A stretch of 5,826 bases of DNA from Clostridiaceae bacterium (GTDB lineage: Bacteria > Bacillota > Clostridia > Saccharofermentanales > DTU023): the NCBI GenBank assembly GCA_012511185.1, contig JAAZGN010000081.1, positions 1 through 5,826 of the forward strand, read 5' to 3'. Positions 1 through 5,826 of the stretch are shown here, one piece after another. Below the pieces are notes generated by a model that saw only the letters and a program-made list of their open reading frames with translations, searched no databases and had not been told where the DNA came from. The translations under genes were made by a program, and so were the position numbers. The first letter of the stretch is position 1, and each line of letters begins with the position of its first letter.

Positions 1-149
1 CCCATGGCTTCGAGTTGGAGGAAAGCCATGGTGCCGGTGGCATCCTGGGTGAGTGTCTGGTCGATGCGAAGCGCAATCTCATTGCCGCTCACCGCCTTAC
101 CTTCCACCAGATGGGTATGGATTATCTTTTCTGCCAGCGTCAGGCCCAT
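1..149 (-). CDS. Aconitate hydratase, N-terminal 49 codons (cut by window edge)
   Basis: Aconitase interconverts citrate and isocitrate in the cytoplasm using a 4Fe-4S cluster. The visible N-terminus begins MGLTLAEKII and continues with EIALRIDQTLTQDATG and TMAFLQLEAMG. That is the typical start of the aconitase/homoaconitase/isopropylmalate dehydratase large-subunit family, and it best fits the single-chain bacterial aconitases often annotated as Aquifex type. The cluster-binding cysteines lie beyond the window. The ATG at 149-147 sits inside the last codons of the gntR gene (10-base overlap) and has a strong GGAGG site seven bases upstream, so the start is well supported. Position directly after Re-citrate synthase favours citrate as substrate over homocitrate or isopropylmalate. 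That substrate choice is inferred from context, because 49 residues alone do not settle it. Confidence 0.85.
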   Translation of the reverse strand, partial: MGLTLAEKIIHTHLVEGKAVSGNEIALRIDQTLTQDATGTMAFLQLEAM

Positions 150-796
150 GAGGTTTCCTCCGTCCCCATGTGTTCCTTTGCATTTTTCACATGCTGCAGC
201 GCCAGGCGCTCAGCTGCATCGGGGTTGCGGGCAAGCAGTGCCTCGTAGATTGCACGATGCTCTTCCACAGCCCTGACTGCCCGGATTTGGTTCTCCACGC
301 TGTGCCGGCGGTAACGTTGTATGCGGCGGTGAAGGGCTGATAACATATCACCCAGAATCGGGCTGCCACAATACTGGAAAACCAAGCGGTGGAAGTTGGC
401 GTCCTGTTCCTGGATATGGTCGGCCTTTTCCTTGGCAGTATAAAATTCCTGCAAATCAATGGCATCACGGATTTCAGCCAAGTCCTCGTCGGTGACACGT
501 TCGGCAGCCCAGCGCGCAGCCAGCCCCTCCGTGCGCATACGGATCTCGTAGATGTCCATCATGTCGCGCGGAGTCGTGCCGGCTACAATACTTCCCTTGC
601 CGGCTTCAATCAGATAACCTTCCTGCTGTAGCCGGCGAAAAGCCTCTCTGACGGGTGTCCGGCTGACCTGCATCTGTTCGGAGACGGCCATCTCCGTGAG
701 AGTCTGTCCAGGCTTGTAATCCTCATTGAGGATCTCTTCTTCGAGTCTGGCAAAGACATAGTCTGCCAGCGAGATGCGTCGGTTATTCATAGTCAT
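140..796 (-). CDS. GntR-family transcriptional regulator, FCD (FadR) subfamily
   Basis: A 218-residue cytoplasmic DNA-binding protein. Residues about 8-72 form a GntR winged helix-turn-helix; the recognition segment SRTPVREAFRRLQQEGYL (45-62) is textbook for the family. Residues about 78-210 are an all-helical FCD ligand domain. The FCD metal site appears complete: D132-x3-H136, H180 and H202. FCD proteins of this kind usually bind a carboxylate through that metal. Lying between the synthase and aconitase genes, it probably senses citrate or a related acid and controls this operon; that is inference. The start ATG overlaps the synthase stop (ATGA, 4 bases) and the end overlaps the aconitase start, so expression is coupled to both enzymes. 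A second ATG two codons later (MNNRR) is an equally possible start. Length is normal for the family. Confidence 0.9.
   Translation of the reverse strand: MTMNNRRISLADYVFARLEEEILNEDYKPGQTLTEMAVSEQMQVSRTPVREAFRRLQQEGYLIEAGKGSIVAGTTPRDMMDIYEIRMRTEGLAARWAAERVTDEDLAEIRDAIDLQEFYTAKEKADHIQEQDANFHRLVFQYCGSPILGDMLSALHRRIQRYRRHSVENQIRAVRAVEEHRAIYEALLARNPDAAERLALQHVKNAKEHMGTEETSWA
157..161 (-). promoter_or_regulatory. Ribosome binding site for aconitase
   Basis: On the minus strand GGAGG lies seven bases before the aconitase ATG and within the last codons of the upstream gntR gene. It fixes the start at 149 and suggests that aconitase is translated efficiently in its own right, although its start codon overlaps the regulator's stop. 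Confidence 0.75.
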
Positions 797-2181
797 TGGG
801 TTTCGATCTTTCCATTCAGGCTGCCGGATGACCAGAGGTGTACTTTCTCCTCAAGCTCCTCGGTCGATACGGTCGTAAGGCGACCGTTGGCGTATTCCAA
901 ATCGACCCAGTCTTTCAGTTTCGTAATCAGAGGGTCATGTTTATTGATGGCCTGTTCGCCCGTCAAGCCGTAGTGATCATTGAACCAATAGGCGATGCCG
1001 GCAGATCCGGATGTATTGCTCACCATGACACCGGGTGCCAGTCCCAGGATGGTTTTGGTGTCAAAGATATTATAGATTTCTTCATCCTTGAGCAAACCGT
1101 CAGCGTGAATTCCTGCACGCGTCTTGTTGAAATCACGCCCGACGAAGGGGGCGTTGATGGGAATCTTGTAGCCAATCTCATGCCTGAAGTAGCGGGCGAT
1201 GTCGCTGATTGCTGTCGGATCCATGCCGTTGAAACCACCTTTTAGCGCAGCGTATTCCATCACCATGGCTTCCAGCGGCACATTGCCTGTCCGTTCACCG
1301 ATACCGAGCATGGAGCAGTTGACGGCGGAAGCGCCATAAAGCCACGCCGTTGAAGCATTGGTGACTGATTTGTAGAAATCGTTGTGGCCGTGCCATTCCA
1401 GCATCCCGGAGGGAATGTCGGAGAAATGGTTCAGACCGTATATAATGCCCGGGACCGAGCGTGGCAACGCGACACCTGGATGAGAGATGCCGTAGCCCAT
1501 GGTGTCGCAGGCACGTATTTTGACCGGGATCCCTGCCTGGCGGGATAGTTTGGACAGTTCATTGACGAAGGGCACGACAAAACCATAGAAATCCGCCCGT
1601 GTAATATCTTCCAAATGACAGCGGGGGACAATGCCCATATCAAAAATGTCTGAAACTGTCGCTAAGTATTTGTCAAGGGCTTGACGCCGGGTCAGCTTCA
1701 TTTTTTTAAAAATGTGATAGTCGGACGCGCTGACAAGGACGCCCGTCTCCTCGACACCGGACTCTTTGACCAGTTTGAAATCATGGGCAGAAGCGCGGAT
1801 CCAGGTGGTGATTTCCGGATACCTCAAGCCCAAGTCCTGGCAGCGCCTGAGCGCCTCACGGTCTTTTTCACTGTAGATGAAAAATTCCGTCTGCCGGATT
1901 AGCCCATTGGGTCCGCCGAGCCGTGACAGCAGTTTAAACAGATCCACAATTTGTTCGATCGTGTAAGGTTCGACAGATTGTTGCCCGTCCCGAAAGGACG
2001 TATCCGTGATCCAGATCTCCTCTGGCATATTCATCGGCACATGACGGTGGTTGAAGGCGACCTTGGGCACCTCGGTGTATGAGAAGAGGTCGCGATACAG
2101 GTTTGGTTCAGGGACATCCTGCAAACTGTACTTGTAGGTTTTTTGCTCCAATAAATTGGAGAAGGGAGATAATTCAAGCAT
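793..2181 (-). CDS. Re-type citrate synthase (homocitrate/isopropylmalate synthase-like)
   Basis: Condenses acetyl-CoA with oxaloacetate to citrate with Re-face stereochemistry. It is unrelated to ordinary (Si) citrate synthase and belongs to the DRE-TIM metallolyase family with homocitrate and isopropylmalate synthases. Of 462 residues, the TIM barrel covers about 55-345. Visible motifs are TDTSFRDGQQ (59-68, the DRE-type active site), ACDTMGYGISHPG (224-236), EWHGHND (262-268, the HxH metal ligands), GIGERTGN (293-300) and GIHADG (357-362). The N-terminal stretch EPNLYRDLF before the barrel and the DGQQ form of the first motif resemble Re-citrate synthases of clostridia, from memory of the family. 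The shorter isopropylmalate synthase layout fits less well, and there is no LeuA-type C-terminal allosteric domain. It is the first gene of the operon, and the following aconitase supports citrate as product. The ATG at 2181 has only a weak purine-rich site upstream, but no better start exists before residue 50. Automatic pipelines may call it 2-isopropylmalate synthase. Confidence 0.86.
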   Translation of the reverse strand: MLELSPFSNLLEQKTYKYSLQDVPEPNLYRDLFSYTEVPKVAFNHRHVPMNMPEEIWITDTSFRDGQQSVEPYTIEQIVDLFKLLSRLGGPNGLIRQTEFFIYSEKDREALRRCQDLGLRYPEITTWIRASAHDFKLVKESGVEETGVLVSASDYHIFKKMKLTRRQALDKYLATVSDIFDMGIVPRCHLEDITRADFYGFVVPFVNELSKLSRQAGIPVKIRACDTMGYGISHPGVALPRSVPGIIYGLNHFSDIPSGMLEWHGHNDFYKSVTNASTAWLYGASAVNCSMLGIGERTGNVPLEAMVMEYAALKGGFNGMDPTAISDIARYFRHEIGYKIPINAPFVGRDFNKTRAGIHADGLLKDEEIYNIFDTKTILGLAPGVMVSNTSGSAGIAYWFNDHYGLTGEQAINKHDPLITKLKDWVDLEYANGRLTTVSTEELEEKVHLWSSGSLNGKIETQ

Positions 2182-2204
2182 GGTGTCGGCACTTTCAGCG
2201 TTAA

Positions 2205-2220
2205 TGTATGCAATAATACA
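2205..2220. promoter_or_regulatory. Candidate operator (TGTAT-N6-ATACA) over the -10 box
   Basis: The plus strand reads TGTATGCAATAATACA: perfect five-base arms TGTAT/ATACA around a six-base spacer. GntR/FCD regulators bind short inverted repeats containing GT...AC, so this is the right kind of site. It covers the whole -10 hexamer and the predicted transcription start of the citrate synthase operon, so a bound repressor would block RNA polymerase. Assignment to the GntR protein encoded at 140-796 is inference from proximity. Five-base arms in AT-rich DNA can also arise by chance. Confidence 0.4.
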
Positions 2221-2241
2221 AATAAAATCGCGCTACATCAA
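2213..2241 (-). promoter_or_regulatory. Sigma-A type promoter of the citrate synthase operon
   Basis: On the minus strand TTGATG (2241-2236) and TATTAT (2218-2213) are separated by exactly 17 bases. They match the -35 and -10 consensus at 4 of 6 and 5 of 6 positions. Transcription would start near 2206, giving a leader of about 25 bases before the synthase ATG at 2181. The spacing, the match and the position directly ahead of the first operon gene make this the best promoter in the window. No transcript data are available here. Confidence 0.65.
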
Positions 2242-2280
2242 GGAAAAACCCGCCAGAATCTCATTTTCGTGCATAATCAT

Positions 2281-2308
2281 AAAAAGAAGAGCTCCTGAAG
2301 GGGCCTTC
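2281..2308 (-). terminator. Possible rho-independent terminator after the rhodanese relic
   Basis: On the minus strand GAAGGCCC (2308-2301) can pair with a downstream GGAGCTCTTC segment through an imperfect stem with two single-base bulges and a G-T pair, with a five-base loop. Five T residues (2285-2281) follow. It lies just past the TAG of the decayed gene and ahead of the citrate synthase promoter, as expected for a terminator separating the two. The stem is imperfect and the T run short, so this is tentative. Confidence 0.35.
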
Positions 2309-2340
2309 CATTCCGTTTTAAACAAATAAGGCGGGCAGTA

Positions 2341-2639
2341 CTAATCGAGGAAGATTTCTCCCGTGCAGGAATTGATGCCGCCCGCATTGAGAACGACCAA
2401 AAAGCCAGCTTCATCCAACAAGCGGGCAGCCTCGATCGCCCGGACAGGCAACTACGTCAGCAATGGGACAAGGAGAGGTGGCATTAACACATGTGATCAA
2501 GCTGGTTTCGCCGGATAGGGAGATACCCTCCATAAGAATTGATTCTTCTACGTTTTTCCCTGTCCTGCAAGCGGATACCGCAAGAAGCGGGATCACAAGC
2601 ACAAGACTTAGTATCAATCCCAGGCGGATCTTTTTTCAT
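2341..2639 (-). pseudogene. Decayed rhodanese-like lipoprotein gene
   Basis: Remains of an exported sulfurtransferase-like lipoprotein, readable only by changing frame. The ATG at 2639 follows an AGGA site 11 bases upstream and is followed by six A's (2636-2631). Reading through with one A fewer gives MKKIRLGLILSLVLVIPLL and then AVSAC, a classic lipoprotein signal peptide with lipobox cysteine at 2569-2567. Further on, TGC CTG TCC GGG CGA TCG (2450-2433) reads CLSGRS, resembling the CRSGxRS active-site loop of rhodaneses. Shifting frame again, 2436-2341 reads IEAARLLDEAGF, then VVLNAGGINSCTGEIFLD and a TAG stop. This matches the end of a rhodanese domain, except that the usual Trp of GGINAW is Cys. 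Only about 40 codons separate the lipobox from the active-site cysteine, so the first half of the domain (the DVR...GHIPGA region) has been deleted. The two frame changes plus the deletion mark it as non-functional. The tail is the most secure part; the CLSGRS match is short. Confidence 0.65.
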
Positions 2640-2813
2640 CTGGAACTTTTTCCTGTTTCAAACCATCGTACCGCAAGGAGAATGGGCTGATCAGTCAGCA
2701 GGTCATCTTGTCATAAGTATAACCGGAATTCGCCTTCCCTTGGTCTCATCTCCTGGAGAGACTTTTACTGCCCATATGGGTTAAGATGGAGCGAGCAAAC
2801 GAGGTCCGGAAAG
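2640..2813. other. Intergenic leader between the rhodanese relic and the EamA gene
   Basis: No coding sequence is supported here. It would have carried the promoter of the decayed minus-strand gene and must carry the plus-strand transporter's signals, yet no convincing -35/-10 pair is visible on either strand. A perfect ten-base palindrome CCCATATGGG lies at 2771-2780, about 33 bases before the transporter start. A TCTCC-T-GGAGA repeat lies at 2749-2759. Either could be a regulator site, but nothing identifies the regulator. Confidence 0.4.
2801..2804 (+). promoter_or_regulatory. Ribosome binding site deciding the TTG start of the EamA transporter
   Basis: GAGG followed by T lies nine bases before TTG at 2814 and twelve before the adjacent TTG at 2817. 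No ATG occurs in frame until codon 36, which is inside the first periplasmic loop and would remove a membrane helix. A TTG start at 2814 (or 2817) is therefore the best reading. Confidence 0.55.
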
Positions 2814-3704
2814 TTGTTGGGGAAATCGCCTAAAGTGTCAAAAAGCAGAAAAGCTCATCTATTGCTCCTCTTGACTGCTTTTTTTTGGGGCACATCCTTC
2901 GTTGCACAATCTGCGGGTATGGGGCATATCGGGCCCTTCACCTTCAATGCGCTGCGTTACGGGGTTGGGGTTCTGGTCCTTATACCCTTTATCATCGCCA
3001 GAAAACCCAGGCTCGACCGGAAATTCTTCAAGGTCAGCTTCCTGATCGGCCTGATTCTATTCATTTCCAGCTCTTTGCAACAGTATGCGCTGCTGACGGC
3101 AAGTGCCGGCAAGGCAGGTTTCATCACCAGCCTTTATATTGTTTTGGTTCCCGTTATCTCGCTTCTTTTCGGCCGCAAGGTTAAATTACATCACTGGCTG
3201 GCGGTGGCAGCCTCCCTGGTCGGCCTGTACCTCATGACTTACGCTGTCAGTGGCGGTTTCGTCCTGGCCGACTGGCTTCTGCTTATCGGCTCGGTCGGAT
3301 ACAGTTTTCACATTATCAGCGTGGGCAGGTACGCCGGGGATGTGGATGCCCTGGCGCTCAGCGCCACCCAGTTTTTGATCGCATCCCTCCTGTCGCTGGT
3401 GACTTCCTTGGTATTTGAGCCTTCCCTGGAAGCCTCACTGATCCGGCTTGCCATGCCGTCCATTCTTTACGCCGGTGTCTTTTCATGCGGTGTTGCTTAC
3501 ACCCTGCAGATCGTGGCGCTGAAGGACAGCCATGCAACGGTTGCCTCCCTGATCATGGGTTTGGAGGCCGTCTTCGCCGTCCTCGGCGGTGTCATCATTT
3601 TGGGAGAGCGGTTCAGTACCCGGGAAATCTTTGGGAGCCTCATTATGCTGGCCTCTGTATTTTCTGTCCAATACTTCGAGGGCAGGGCAAGCACCGGAAC
3701 CTAA
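2814..3704 (+). CDS. EamA/DMT-superfamily transporter, ten membrane helices
   Basis: An inner-membrane permease of the drug/metabolite transporter superfamily; members export amino acids, metabolites or drugs, and the substrate here cannot be told from sequence. The 296-residue length is typical. After a basic N-terminus (KSPKVSKSRK) there are about ten hydrophobic segments, near 14-33, 40-62, 73-91, 99-119, 126-145, 151-170, 181-202, 215-236, 242-263 and 270-288. They form two EamA repeats (about 14-142 and 153-287). Family marks are FWGTSFV (24-30) at the start of the first repeat and GLEAVFAVLGGVIILGERFS (249-268) near the end of the second, which corresponds to the usual E-P-V-F...GE. The gene starts with TTG behind a GAGG site. 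The next gene begins about 100 bases downstream on the same strand, so co-transcription is possible but unproven. The frame is intact. Confidence 0.92.
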   Translation: MLGKSPKVSKSRKAHLLLLLTAFFWGTSFVAQSAGMGHIGPFTFNALRYGVGVLVLIPFIIARKPRLDRKFFKVSFLIGLILFISSSLQQYALLTASAGKAGFITSLYIVLVPVISLLFGRKVKLHHWLAVAASLVGLYLMTYAVSGGFVLADWLLLIGSVGYSFHIISVGRYAGDVDALALSATQFLIASLLSLVTSLVFEPSLEASLIRLAMPSILYAGVFSCGVAYTLQIVALKDSHATVASLIMGLEAVFAVLGGVIILGERFSTREIFGSLIMLASVFSVQYFEGRASTGT

Positions 3705-3792
3705 GCGCTTTGAATCGCGTGCCGCTTATTACAGCAATCTTCTTTTCAGGCGCAGATAATCAGGGTACAAAGTGAATTGAAGCGCACCGCGC

Positions 3793-3798
3793 AGGAGG
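3793..3798 (+). promoter_or_regulatory. Ribosome binding site fixing the DUF488 start at 3806
   Basis: AGGAGG is followed by two in-frame ATGs. The first, at 3800, is only one base away, too close for initiation. The second, at 3806, is seven bases away, the ideal distance. The protein therefore begins MNTLKWKRVY rather than MDMNTL. Confidence 0.8.
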
Positions 3799-3805
3799 AA
3801 TGGAC

Positions 3806-4189
3806 ATGAATACATTGAAATGGAAACGTGTCTACGACCGGGCAGAATCTTCCGATGGTGACCGCATCCTTGTTGATCAGCTGTGGCCGCGTGGCGTCCG
3901 TCGCGAGCAAGCAGCCCTTGACGGGTGGGCAAAAGATATTACCCCCAGCAAAAGCATTCGCCAGGCCTATCATAAGGGCCGGTTGAACTTTGACCAGTTT
4001 TCGCGCAGCTACCAGAAGGAGCTGGAAACCAACCCGGCATTTCCTGTTTTTGTTGATGATCTCGGCAAGCGGCTGAGCGAAAGGGACGTGACTCTTGTTT
4101 TTGCAGGTAAGGTTGCCGCCGAAACTCATTTACCGGTGCTTCGGAGCCAGTTGGAAAAGGCGGGGGTCGAGAGCGAACCGCTGCCCTAG
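3806..4189 (+). CDS. DUF488 (YeaO-like) family protein
   Basis: A small cytoplasmic protein of 127 residues, the usual size for the family. Its biochemical role is not established; a nucleic-acid or stress-related function has been guessed but not shown. The family pattern is clear: KRVYDRAESSDGDRILVD (7-24), the hallmark LWPRG (26-30), DGWAKDITPS (39-48) and an F-x-x-x-Y-x-x-E-L segment (65-73). It ends with a buried strand TLVFAGKVAAETHLPVL (96-112), where relatives usually have TLLYAAKDxxHNxAxVL. The normal VDRLWPRG is VDQLWPRG here, and the HN near the end is replaced by ETHL, so it is a somewhat divergent member. It ends 16 bases from the stop of the converging helicase gene. No clear promoter of its own was found in the 101-base gap behind the transporter. 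Confidence 0.88.
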   Translation: MNTLKWKRVYDRAESSDGDRILVDQLWPRGVRREQAALDGWAKDITPSKSIRQAYHKGRLNFDQFSRSYQKELETNPAFPVFVDDLGKRLSERDVTLVFAGKVAAETHLPVLRSQLEKAGVESEPLP

Positions 4190-4205
4190 GGAAAAAAGCC
4201 TGCCC

Positions 4206-5826
4206 TCAACGCTTTTCAGCCTGAAGTGCCAGGTACTCTTCTTGGGCGTTTTTGTGTTCAATCACGTATAGCCCCGCCGCGGCCCGGCTGAAAGCAACGT
4301 AGATCAGTTGCTTGTCGCGGTATGAGTGAATGTCGGTCAGGATAATGATCGAGTTCTCCAGACCTTTGAAACTATGAATGGTGGAAAAGCTGACCGCCTC
4401 GTTTCCTCCTGCGCTGAAATTCTCGATGGCATGGTTTTTCAGGTGTCGGACGATCGAGTTTTCTCTGCGCAGCCGTGAGAGGATGGTGATTTTTTCCGGT
4501 CGGATACCTTGGCGGCAAAGATCGTTCAGGAGTTCATCGAGATGACGGATCCCCTCCTCTTCTTCGGAATAGGTGATGTATTCAACTTCCGGGCCATCGA
4601 CTTTCATCCAGTTTTCATTGGAATGTGCATAACCGGTAACGGTATGGATCTCTTCACAGATGGGTTTGGGATTACGACAGTTTATCTTCAGGGTGTAGTG
4701 GGAGTGAGTGGCCCTCTTCTTCAGTAAGTCCAGCATCGCCTCGCCTGTCAAAAGATCTGAGTAAATAGCCTGCTTGGAGAAATCACCGAAAAACCGCCAG
4801 CTCCCATCCCTGATCCCGCCAGCGAGGACTTCGTCAACTACATCAAGTTAGATATCATTGATCAGATCCTGGGCTTCGTCGACGATCAGCAGATCAAACT
4901 TCTCCAATCCCTCCCTGATGACCGGCAAGGCCATGGACGGAAGCCTTTCCCTGAAGAAAATATTATGTTCTCTGGTGTTCGGGGGGATCTCGAAATCGGC
5001 CCTGGTTTTTTCCATCATCTCAACCAAAAAGGAGTGAAATGTCCCGACATAGGCAGGTATCAGGGCTGGATCATTGAACTGCCGTTCAAGCCATTGTCCC
5101 AGGTTCTTGTTGAAGCAGATCAAGGCAGTGCGCTGGCCGCGGGCGGTCGAAACAGCAGCTTCCTGGATGGCGATCAAGGTCTTCCCCGTGCCAGCTCCGC
5201 CCCGGATCAAGACCCGGGGGTTTTCCTCATTGTGATCAACACAGCGATATTGCTCTTCGGTCAGGCGGGTGCGATCCTGTTCCGATTGCTGAACCTGGAT
5301 CCGGAGGGCCACGGGCCGTTCAAAATCGCCTCTCAGCTTGTTAACGATATAATCGACTGCTTTTTTCCCGAGCAGGCTTTCAAATGCGACCGGGCTGCCG
5401 AAGGTTTCTTCATACTTTCTGGCCGCGCCTTCGCTCAACCGCCTGATAAAGTTCCGGATATTGCCCTGGTCGCGAACGTCGAAGACTTGCCAGGCTTGCT
5501 CGTCGGTCCCGCTTGCCCTGTACTCGATGTCGGGGAACATGACACCATAACCGAAAAAGAGTCGGTTCAGATGGGAAAAATCGCGATCCAGATCCCTTTT
5601 AATTTCCTTGACGATACAAAAAACGGCATCTTTTGCCTGATCAAAGGGGCTGCGATACTTGACGCCGGTCTGGTTGTAACGGTTTGTGTAGCTCCAGGTG
5701 CCTTCTTTCCTGCTAACCTGTCCTCCTTTGACCTCCAGGGCGAATAGCCCGAGTCCGGGCGCCAGGACGACGAAGTCAATTTCACCGTAAATGGATGTGG
5801 GGATCTCTGTAAGACCCAGTGAGTGC
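4206..5826 (-). pseudogene. NERD-UvrD-type helicase gene interrupted by one in-frame stop (5' end outside window)
   Basis: A superfamily 1 DNA helicase/ATPase with an N-terminal nuclease-related (NERD) domain, presumably acting in DNA repair or defence. One frame runs from the window edge (first full codon 5825-5823) to TGA at 4208-4206. Numbering visible codons from 5825, the NERD domain has GEID (D17), LEVKGG (E31, K33) and PFDQAKDA (Q63), a PD-(D/E)xK-like set. The helicase part has the Q motif LTEEQ (188-192), Walker A GGAGTGKT (209-216), TFHSF (262-266) and DEAQD (316-320). A TAA follows at codon 326 (4850-4848). In the same frame come FFGDFSKQAIY (345-355, motif III), NCRNP (382-386, motif IV region), TIHSFKGLE (482-490, motif V) and YVAFSRA (509-515, motif VI). 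Everything except the TAA is preserved. Relatives tend to have an aromatic or polar residue there (…YLDVLD), so a one-base change such as TAC/TAT to TAA would explain it. If translated as read, the 5' product has NERD and ATP-binding motifs but no motifs III-VI and should be inactive as a helicase. Confidence 0.85.
4848..4850 (-). other. In-frame TAA splitting the helicase frame
   Basis: The minus strand reads GAT ATC TAA CTT GAT GTA, and the frame on both sides encodes contiguous helicase sequence (…DEAQDLINDI stop LDVVDEV…). No other stop or frame shift occurs in the 539 visible codons. UAA followed by C is not a known strong readthrough context. No well-placed ribosome binding site precedes the first plausible restart codon (TTG at 4751), so independent translation of the second half is unlikely. 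Confidence 0.8.

Noticed and set aside
838..1245. A 135-codon plus-strand open frame
   Set aside because: Antisense to the strongly conserved C-terminal half of the Re-citrate synthase; no family resemblance of its own.
793..2181. Annotation as 2-isopropylmalate or homocitrate synthase
   Set aside because: The family motifs are shared, but the DGQQ variant, the N-terminal extension, the absence of a LeuA regulatory domain and the aconitase neighbour favour Re-citrate synthase. Not excluded without an assay or tree.
2299..2488. A plus-strand open stretch reading IEEDFSRAGIDAAR
   Set aside because: It has no start with a ribosome site and is antisense to the rhodanese remnant, which explains its coding-like composition.
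2686..2699. GCTGA-TCAG-TCAGC hairpin
   Set aside because: Five-base stem with no T run and no adjacent gene end; probably chance.
3729..3760. TTACAG...GATAAT as a promoter for the DUF488 gene
   Set aside because: The spacing is 20 bases, too long for a sigma-A promoter.
3746..4129. A 127-codon minus-strand open frame
   Set aside because: Antisense to the DUF488 gene, which has the ribosome site and family motifs.
4187..4207. Possible shared terminator between the converging DUF488 and helicase genes
   Set aside because: There is an A/T run and CCCTAGGG, but no stem placed next to the run that would form a proper terminator.
4965..5747. A 260-codon plus-strand open frame
   Set aside because: It lies antisense to the helicase, whose minus-strand frame carries clear NERD and Walker motifs; the plus-strand product has no recognisable domain.
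5567..5785. A 72-codon minus-strand open frame at the right edge
   Set aside because: The neighbouring minus-strand frame over the same bases encodes the NERD domain continuous with the helicase, so this frame is a shadow.

Overview
The window looks like the chromosome of an anaerobic, moderate-GC Gram-positive bacterium of the Clostridia type. The evidence is a Re-type citrate synthase (a family found mainly in strict anaerobes), strong GGAGG ribosome binding sites, a TTG start, and a lipoprotein-type signal sequence. The species cannot be named. There are no RNA genes, insertion sequences or CRISPR arrays.

Left part (1-2241, minus strand): a tightly packed operon read right to left. It holds Re-citrate synthase (793-2181), a GntR/FCD regulator (140-796) and the first 49 codons of aconitase (1-149, cut by the window edge). 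Consecutive genes overlap by 4 and 10 bases. The first two enzymes make citrate from oxaloacetate and acetyl-CoA and isomerise it to isocitrate. This is the oxidative arm toward 2-oxoglutarate and glutamate; an isocitrate dehydrogenase may follow outside the window. A good sigma-A promoter (TTGATG, 17 bp, TATTAT) lies just upstream of the synthase. An inverted repeat covering its -10 box is a plausible operator for the operon's own regulator.

Middle (2281-2813): a decayed gene on the minus strand. It keeps a lipoprotein signal peptide that is one base out of frame and the C-terminal end of a rhodanese domain. The central part of the domain is missing. A possible terminator follows it. The remaining 170 bases before the next gene contain a perfect palindrome but no clear promoter.

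Right part: two plus-strand genes, an EamA/DMT-family membrane transporter (2814-3704, TTG start) and a small DUF488/YeaO-family protein (3806-4189). Converging on them from the right edge is a NERD-UvrD-type helicase gene (4206-5826, minus strand, 5' end outside the window). One in-frame TAA at 4848-4850, just after the DEAQD motif, interrupts an otherwise perfectly preserved frame. This is either a recent nonsense mutation, a sequencing error, or, less likely, readthrough.

The points most worth following up are the self-contained Re-citrate synthase operon with its putative operator, the single-stop helicase, and the rhodanese-lipoprotein relic.
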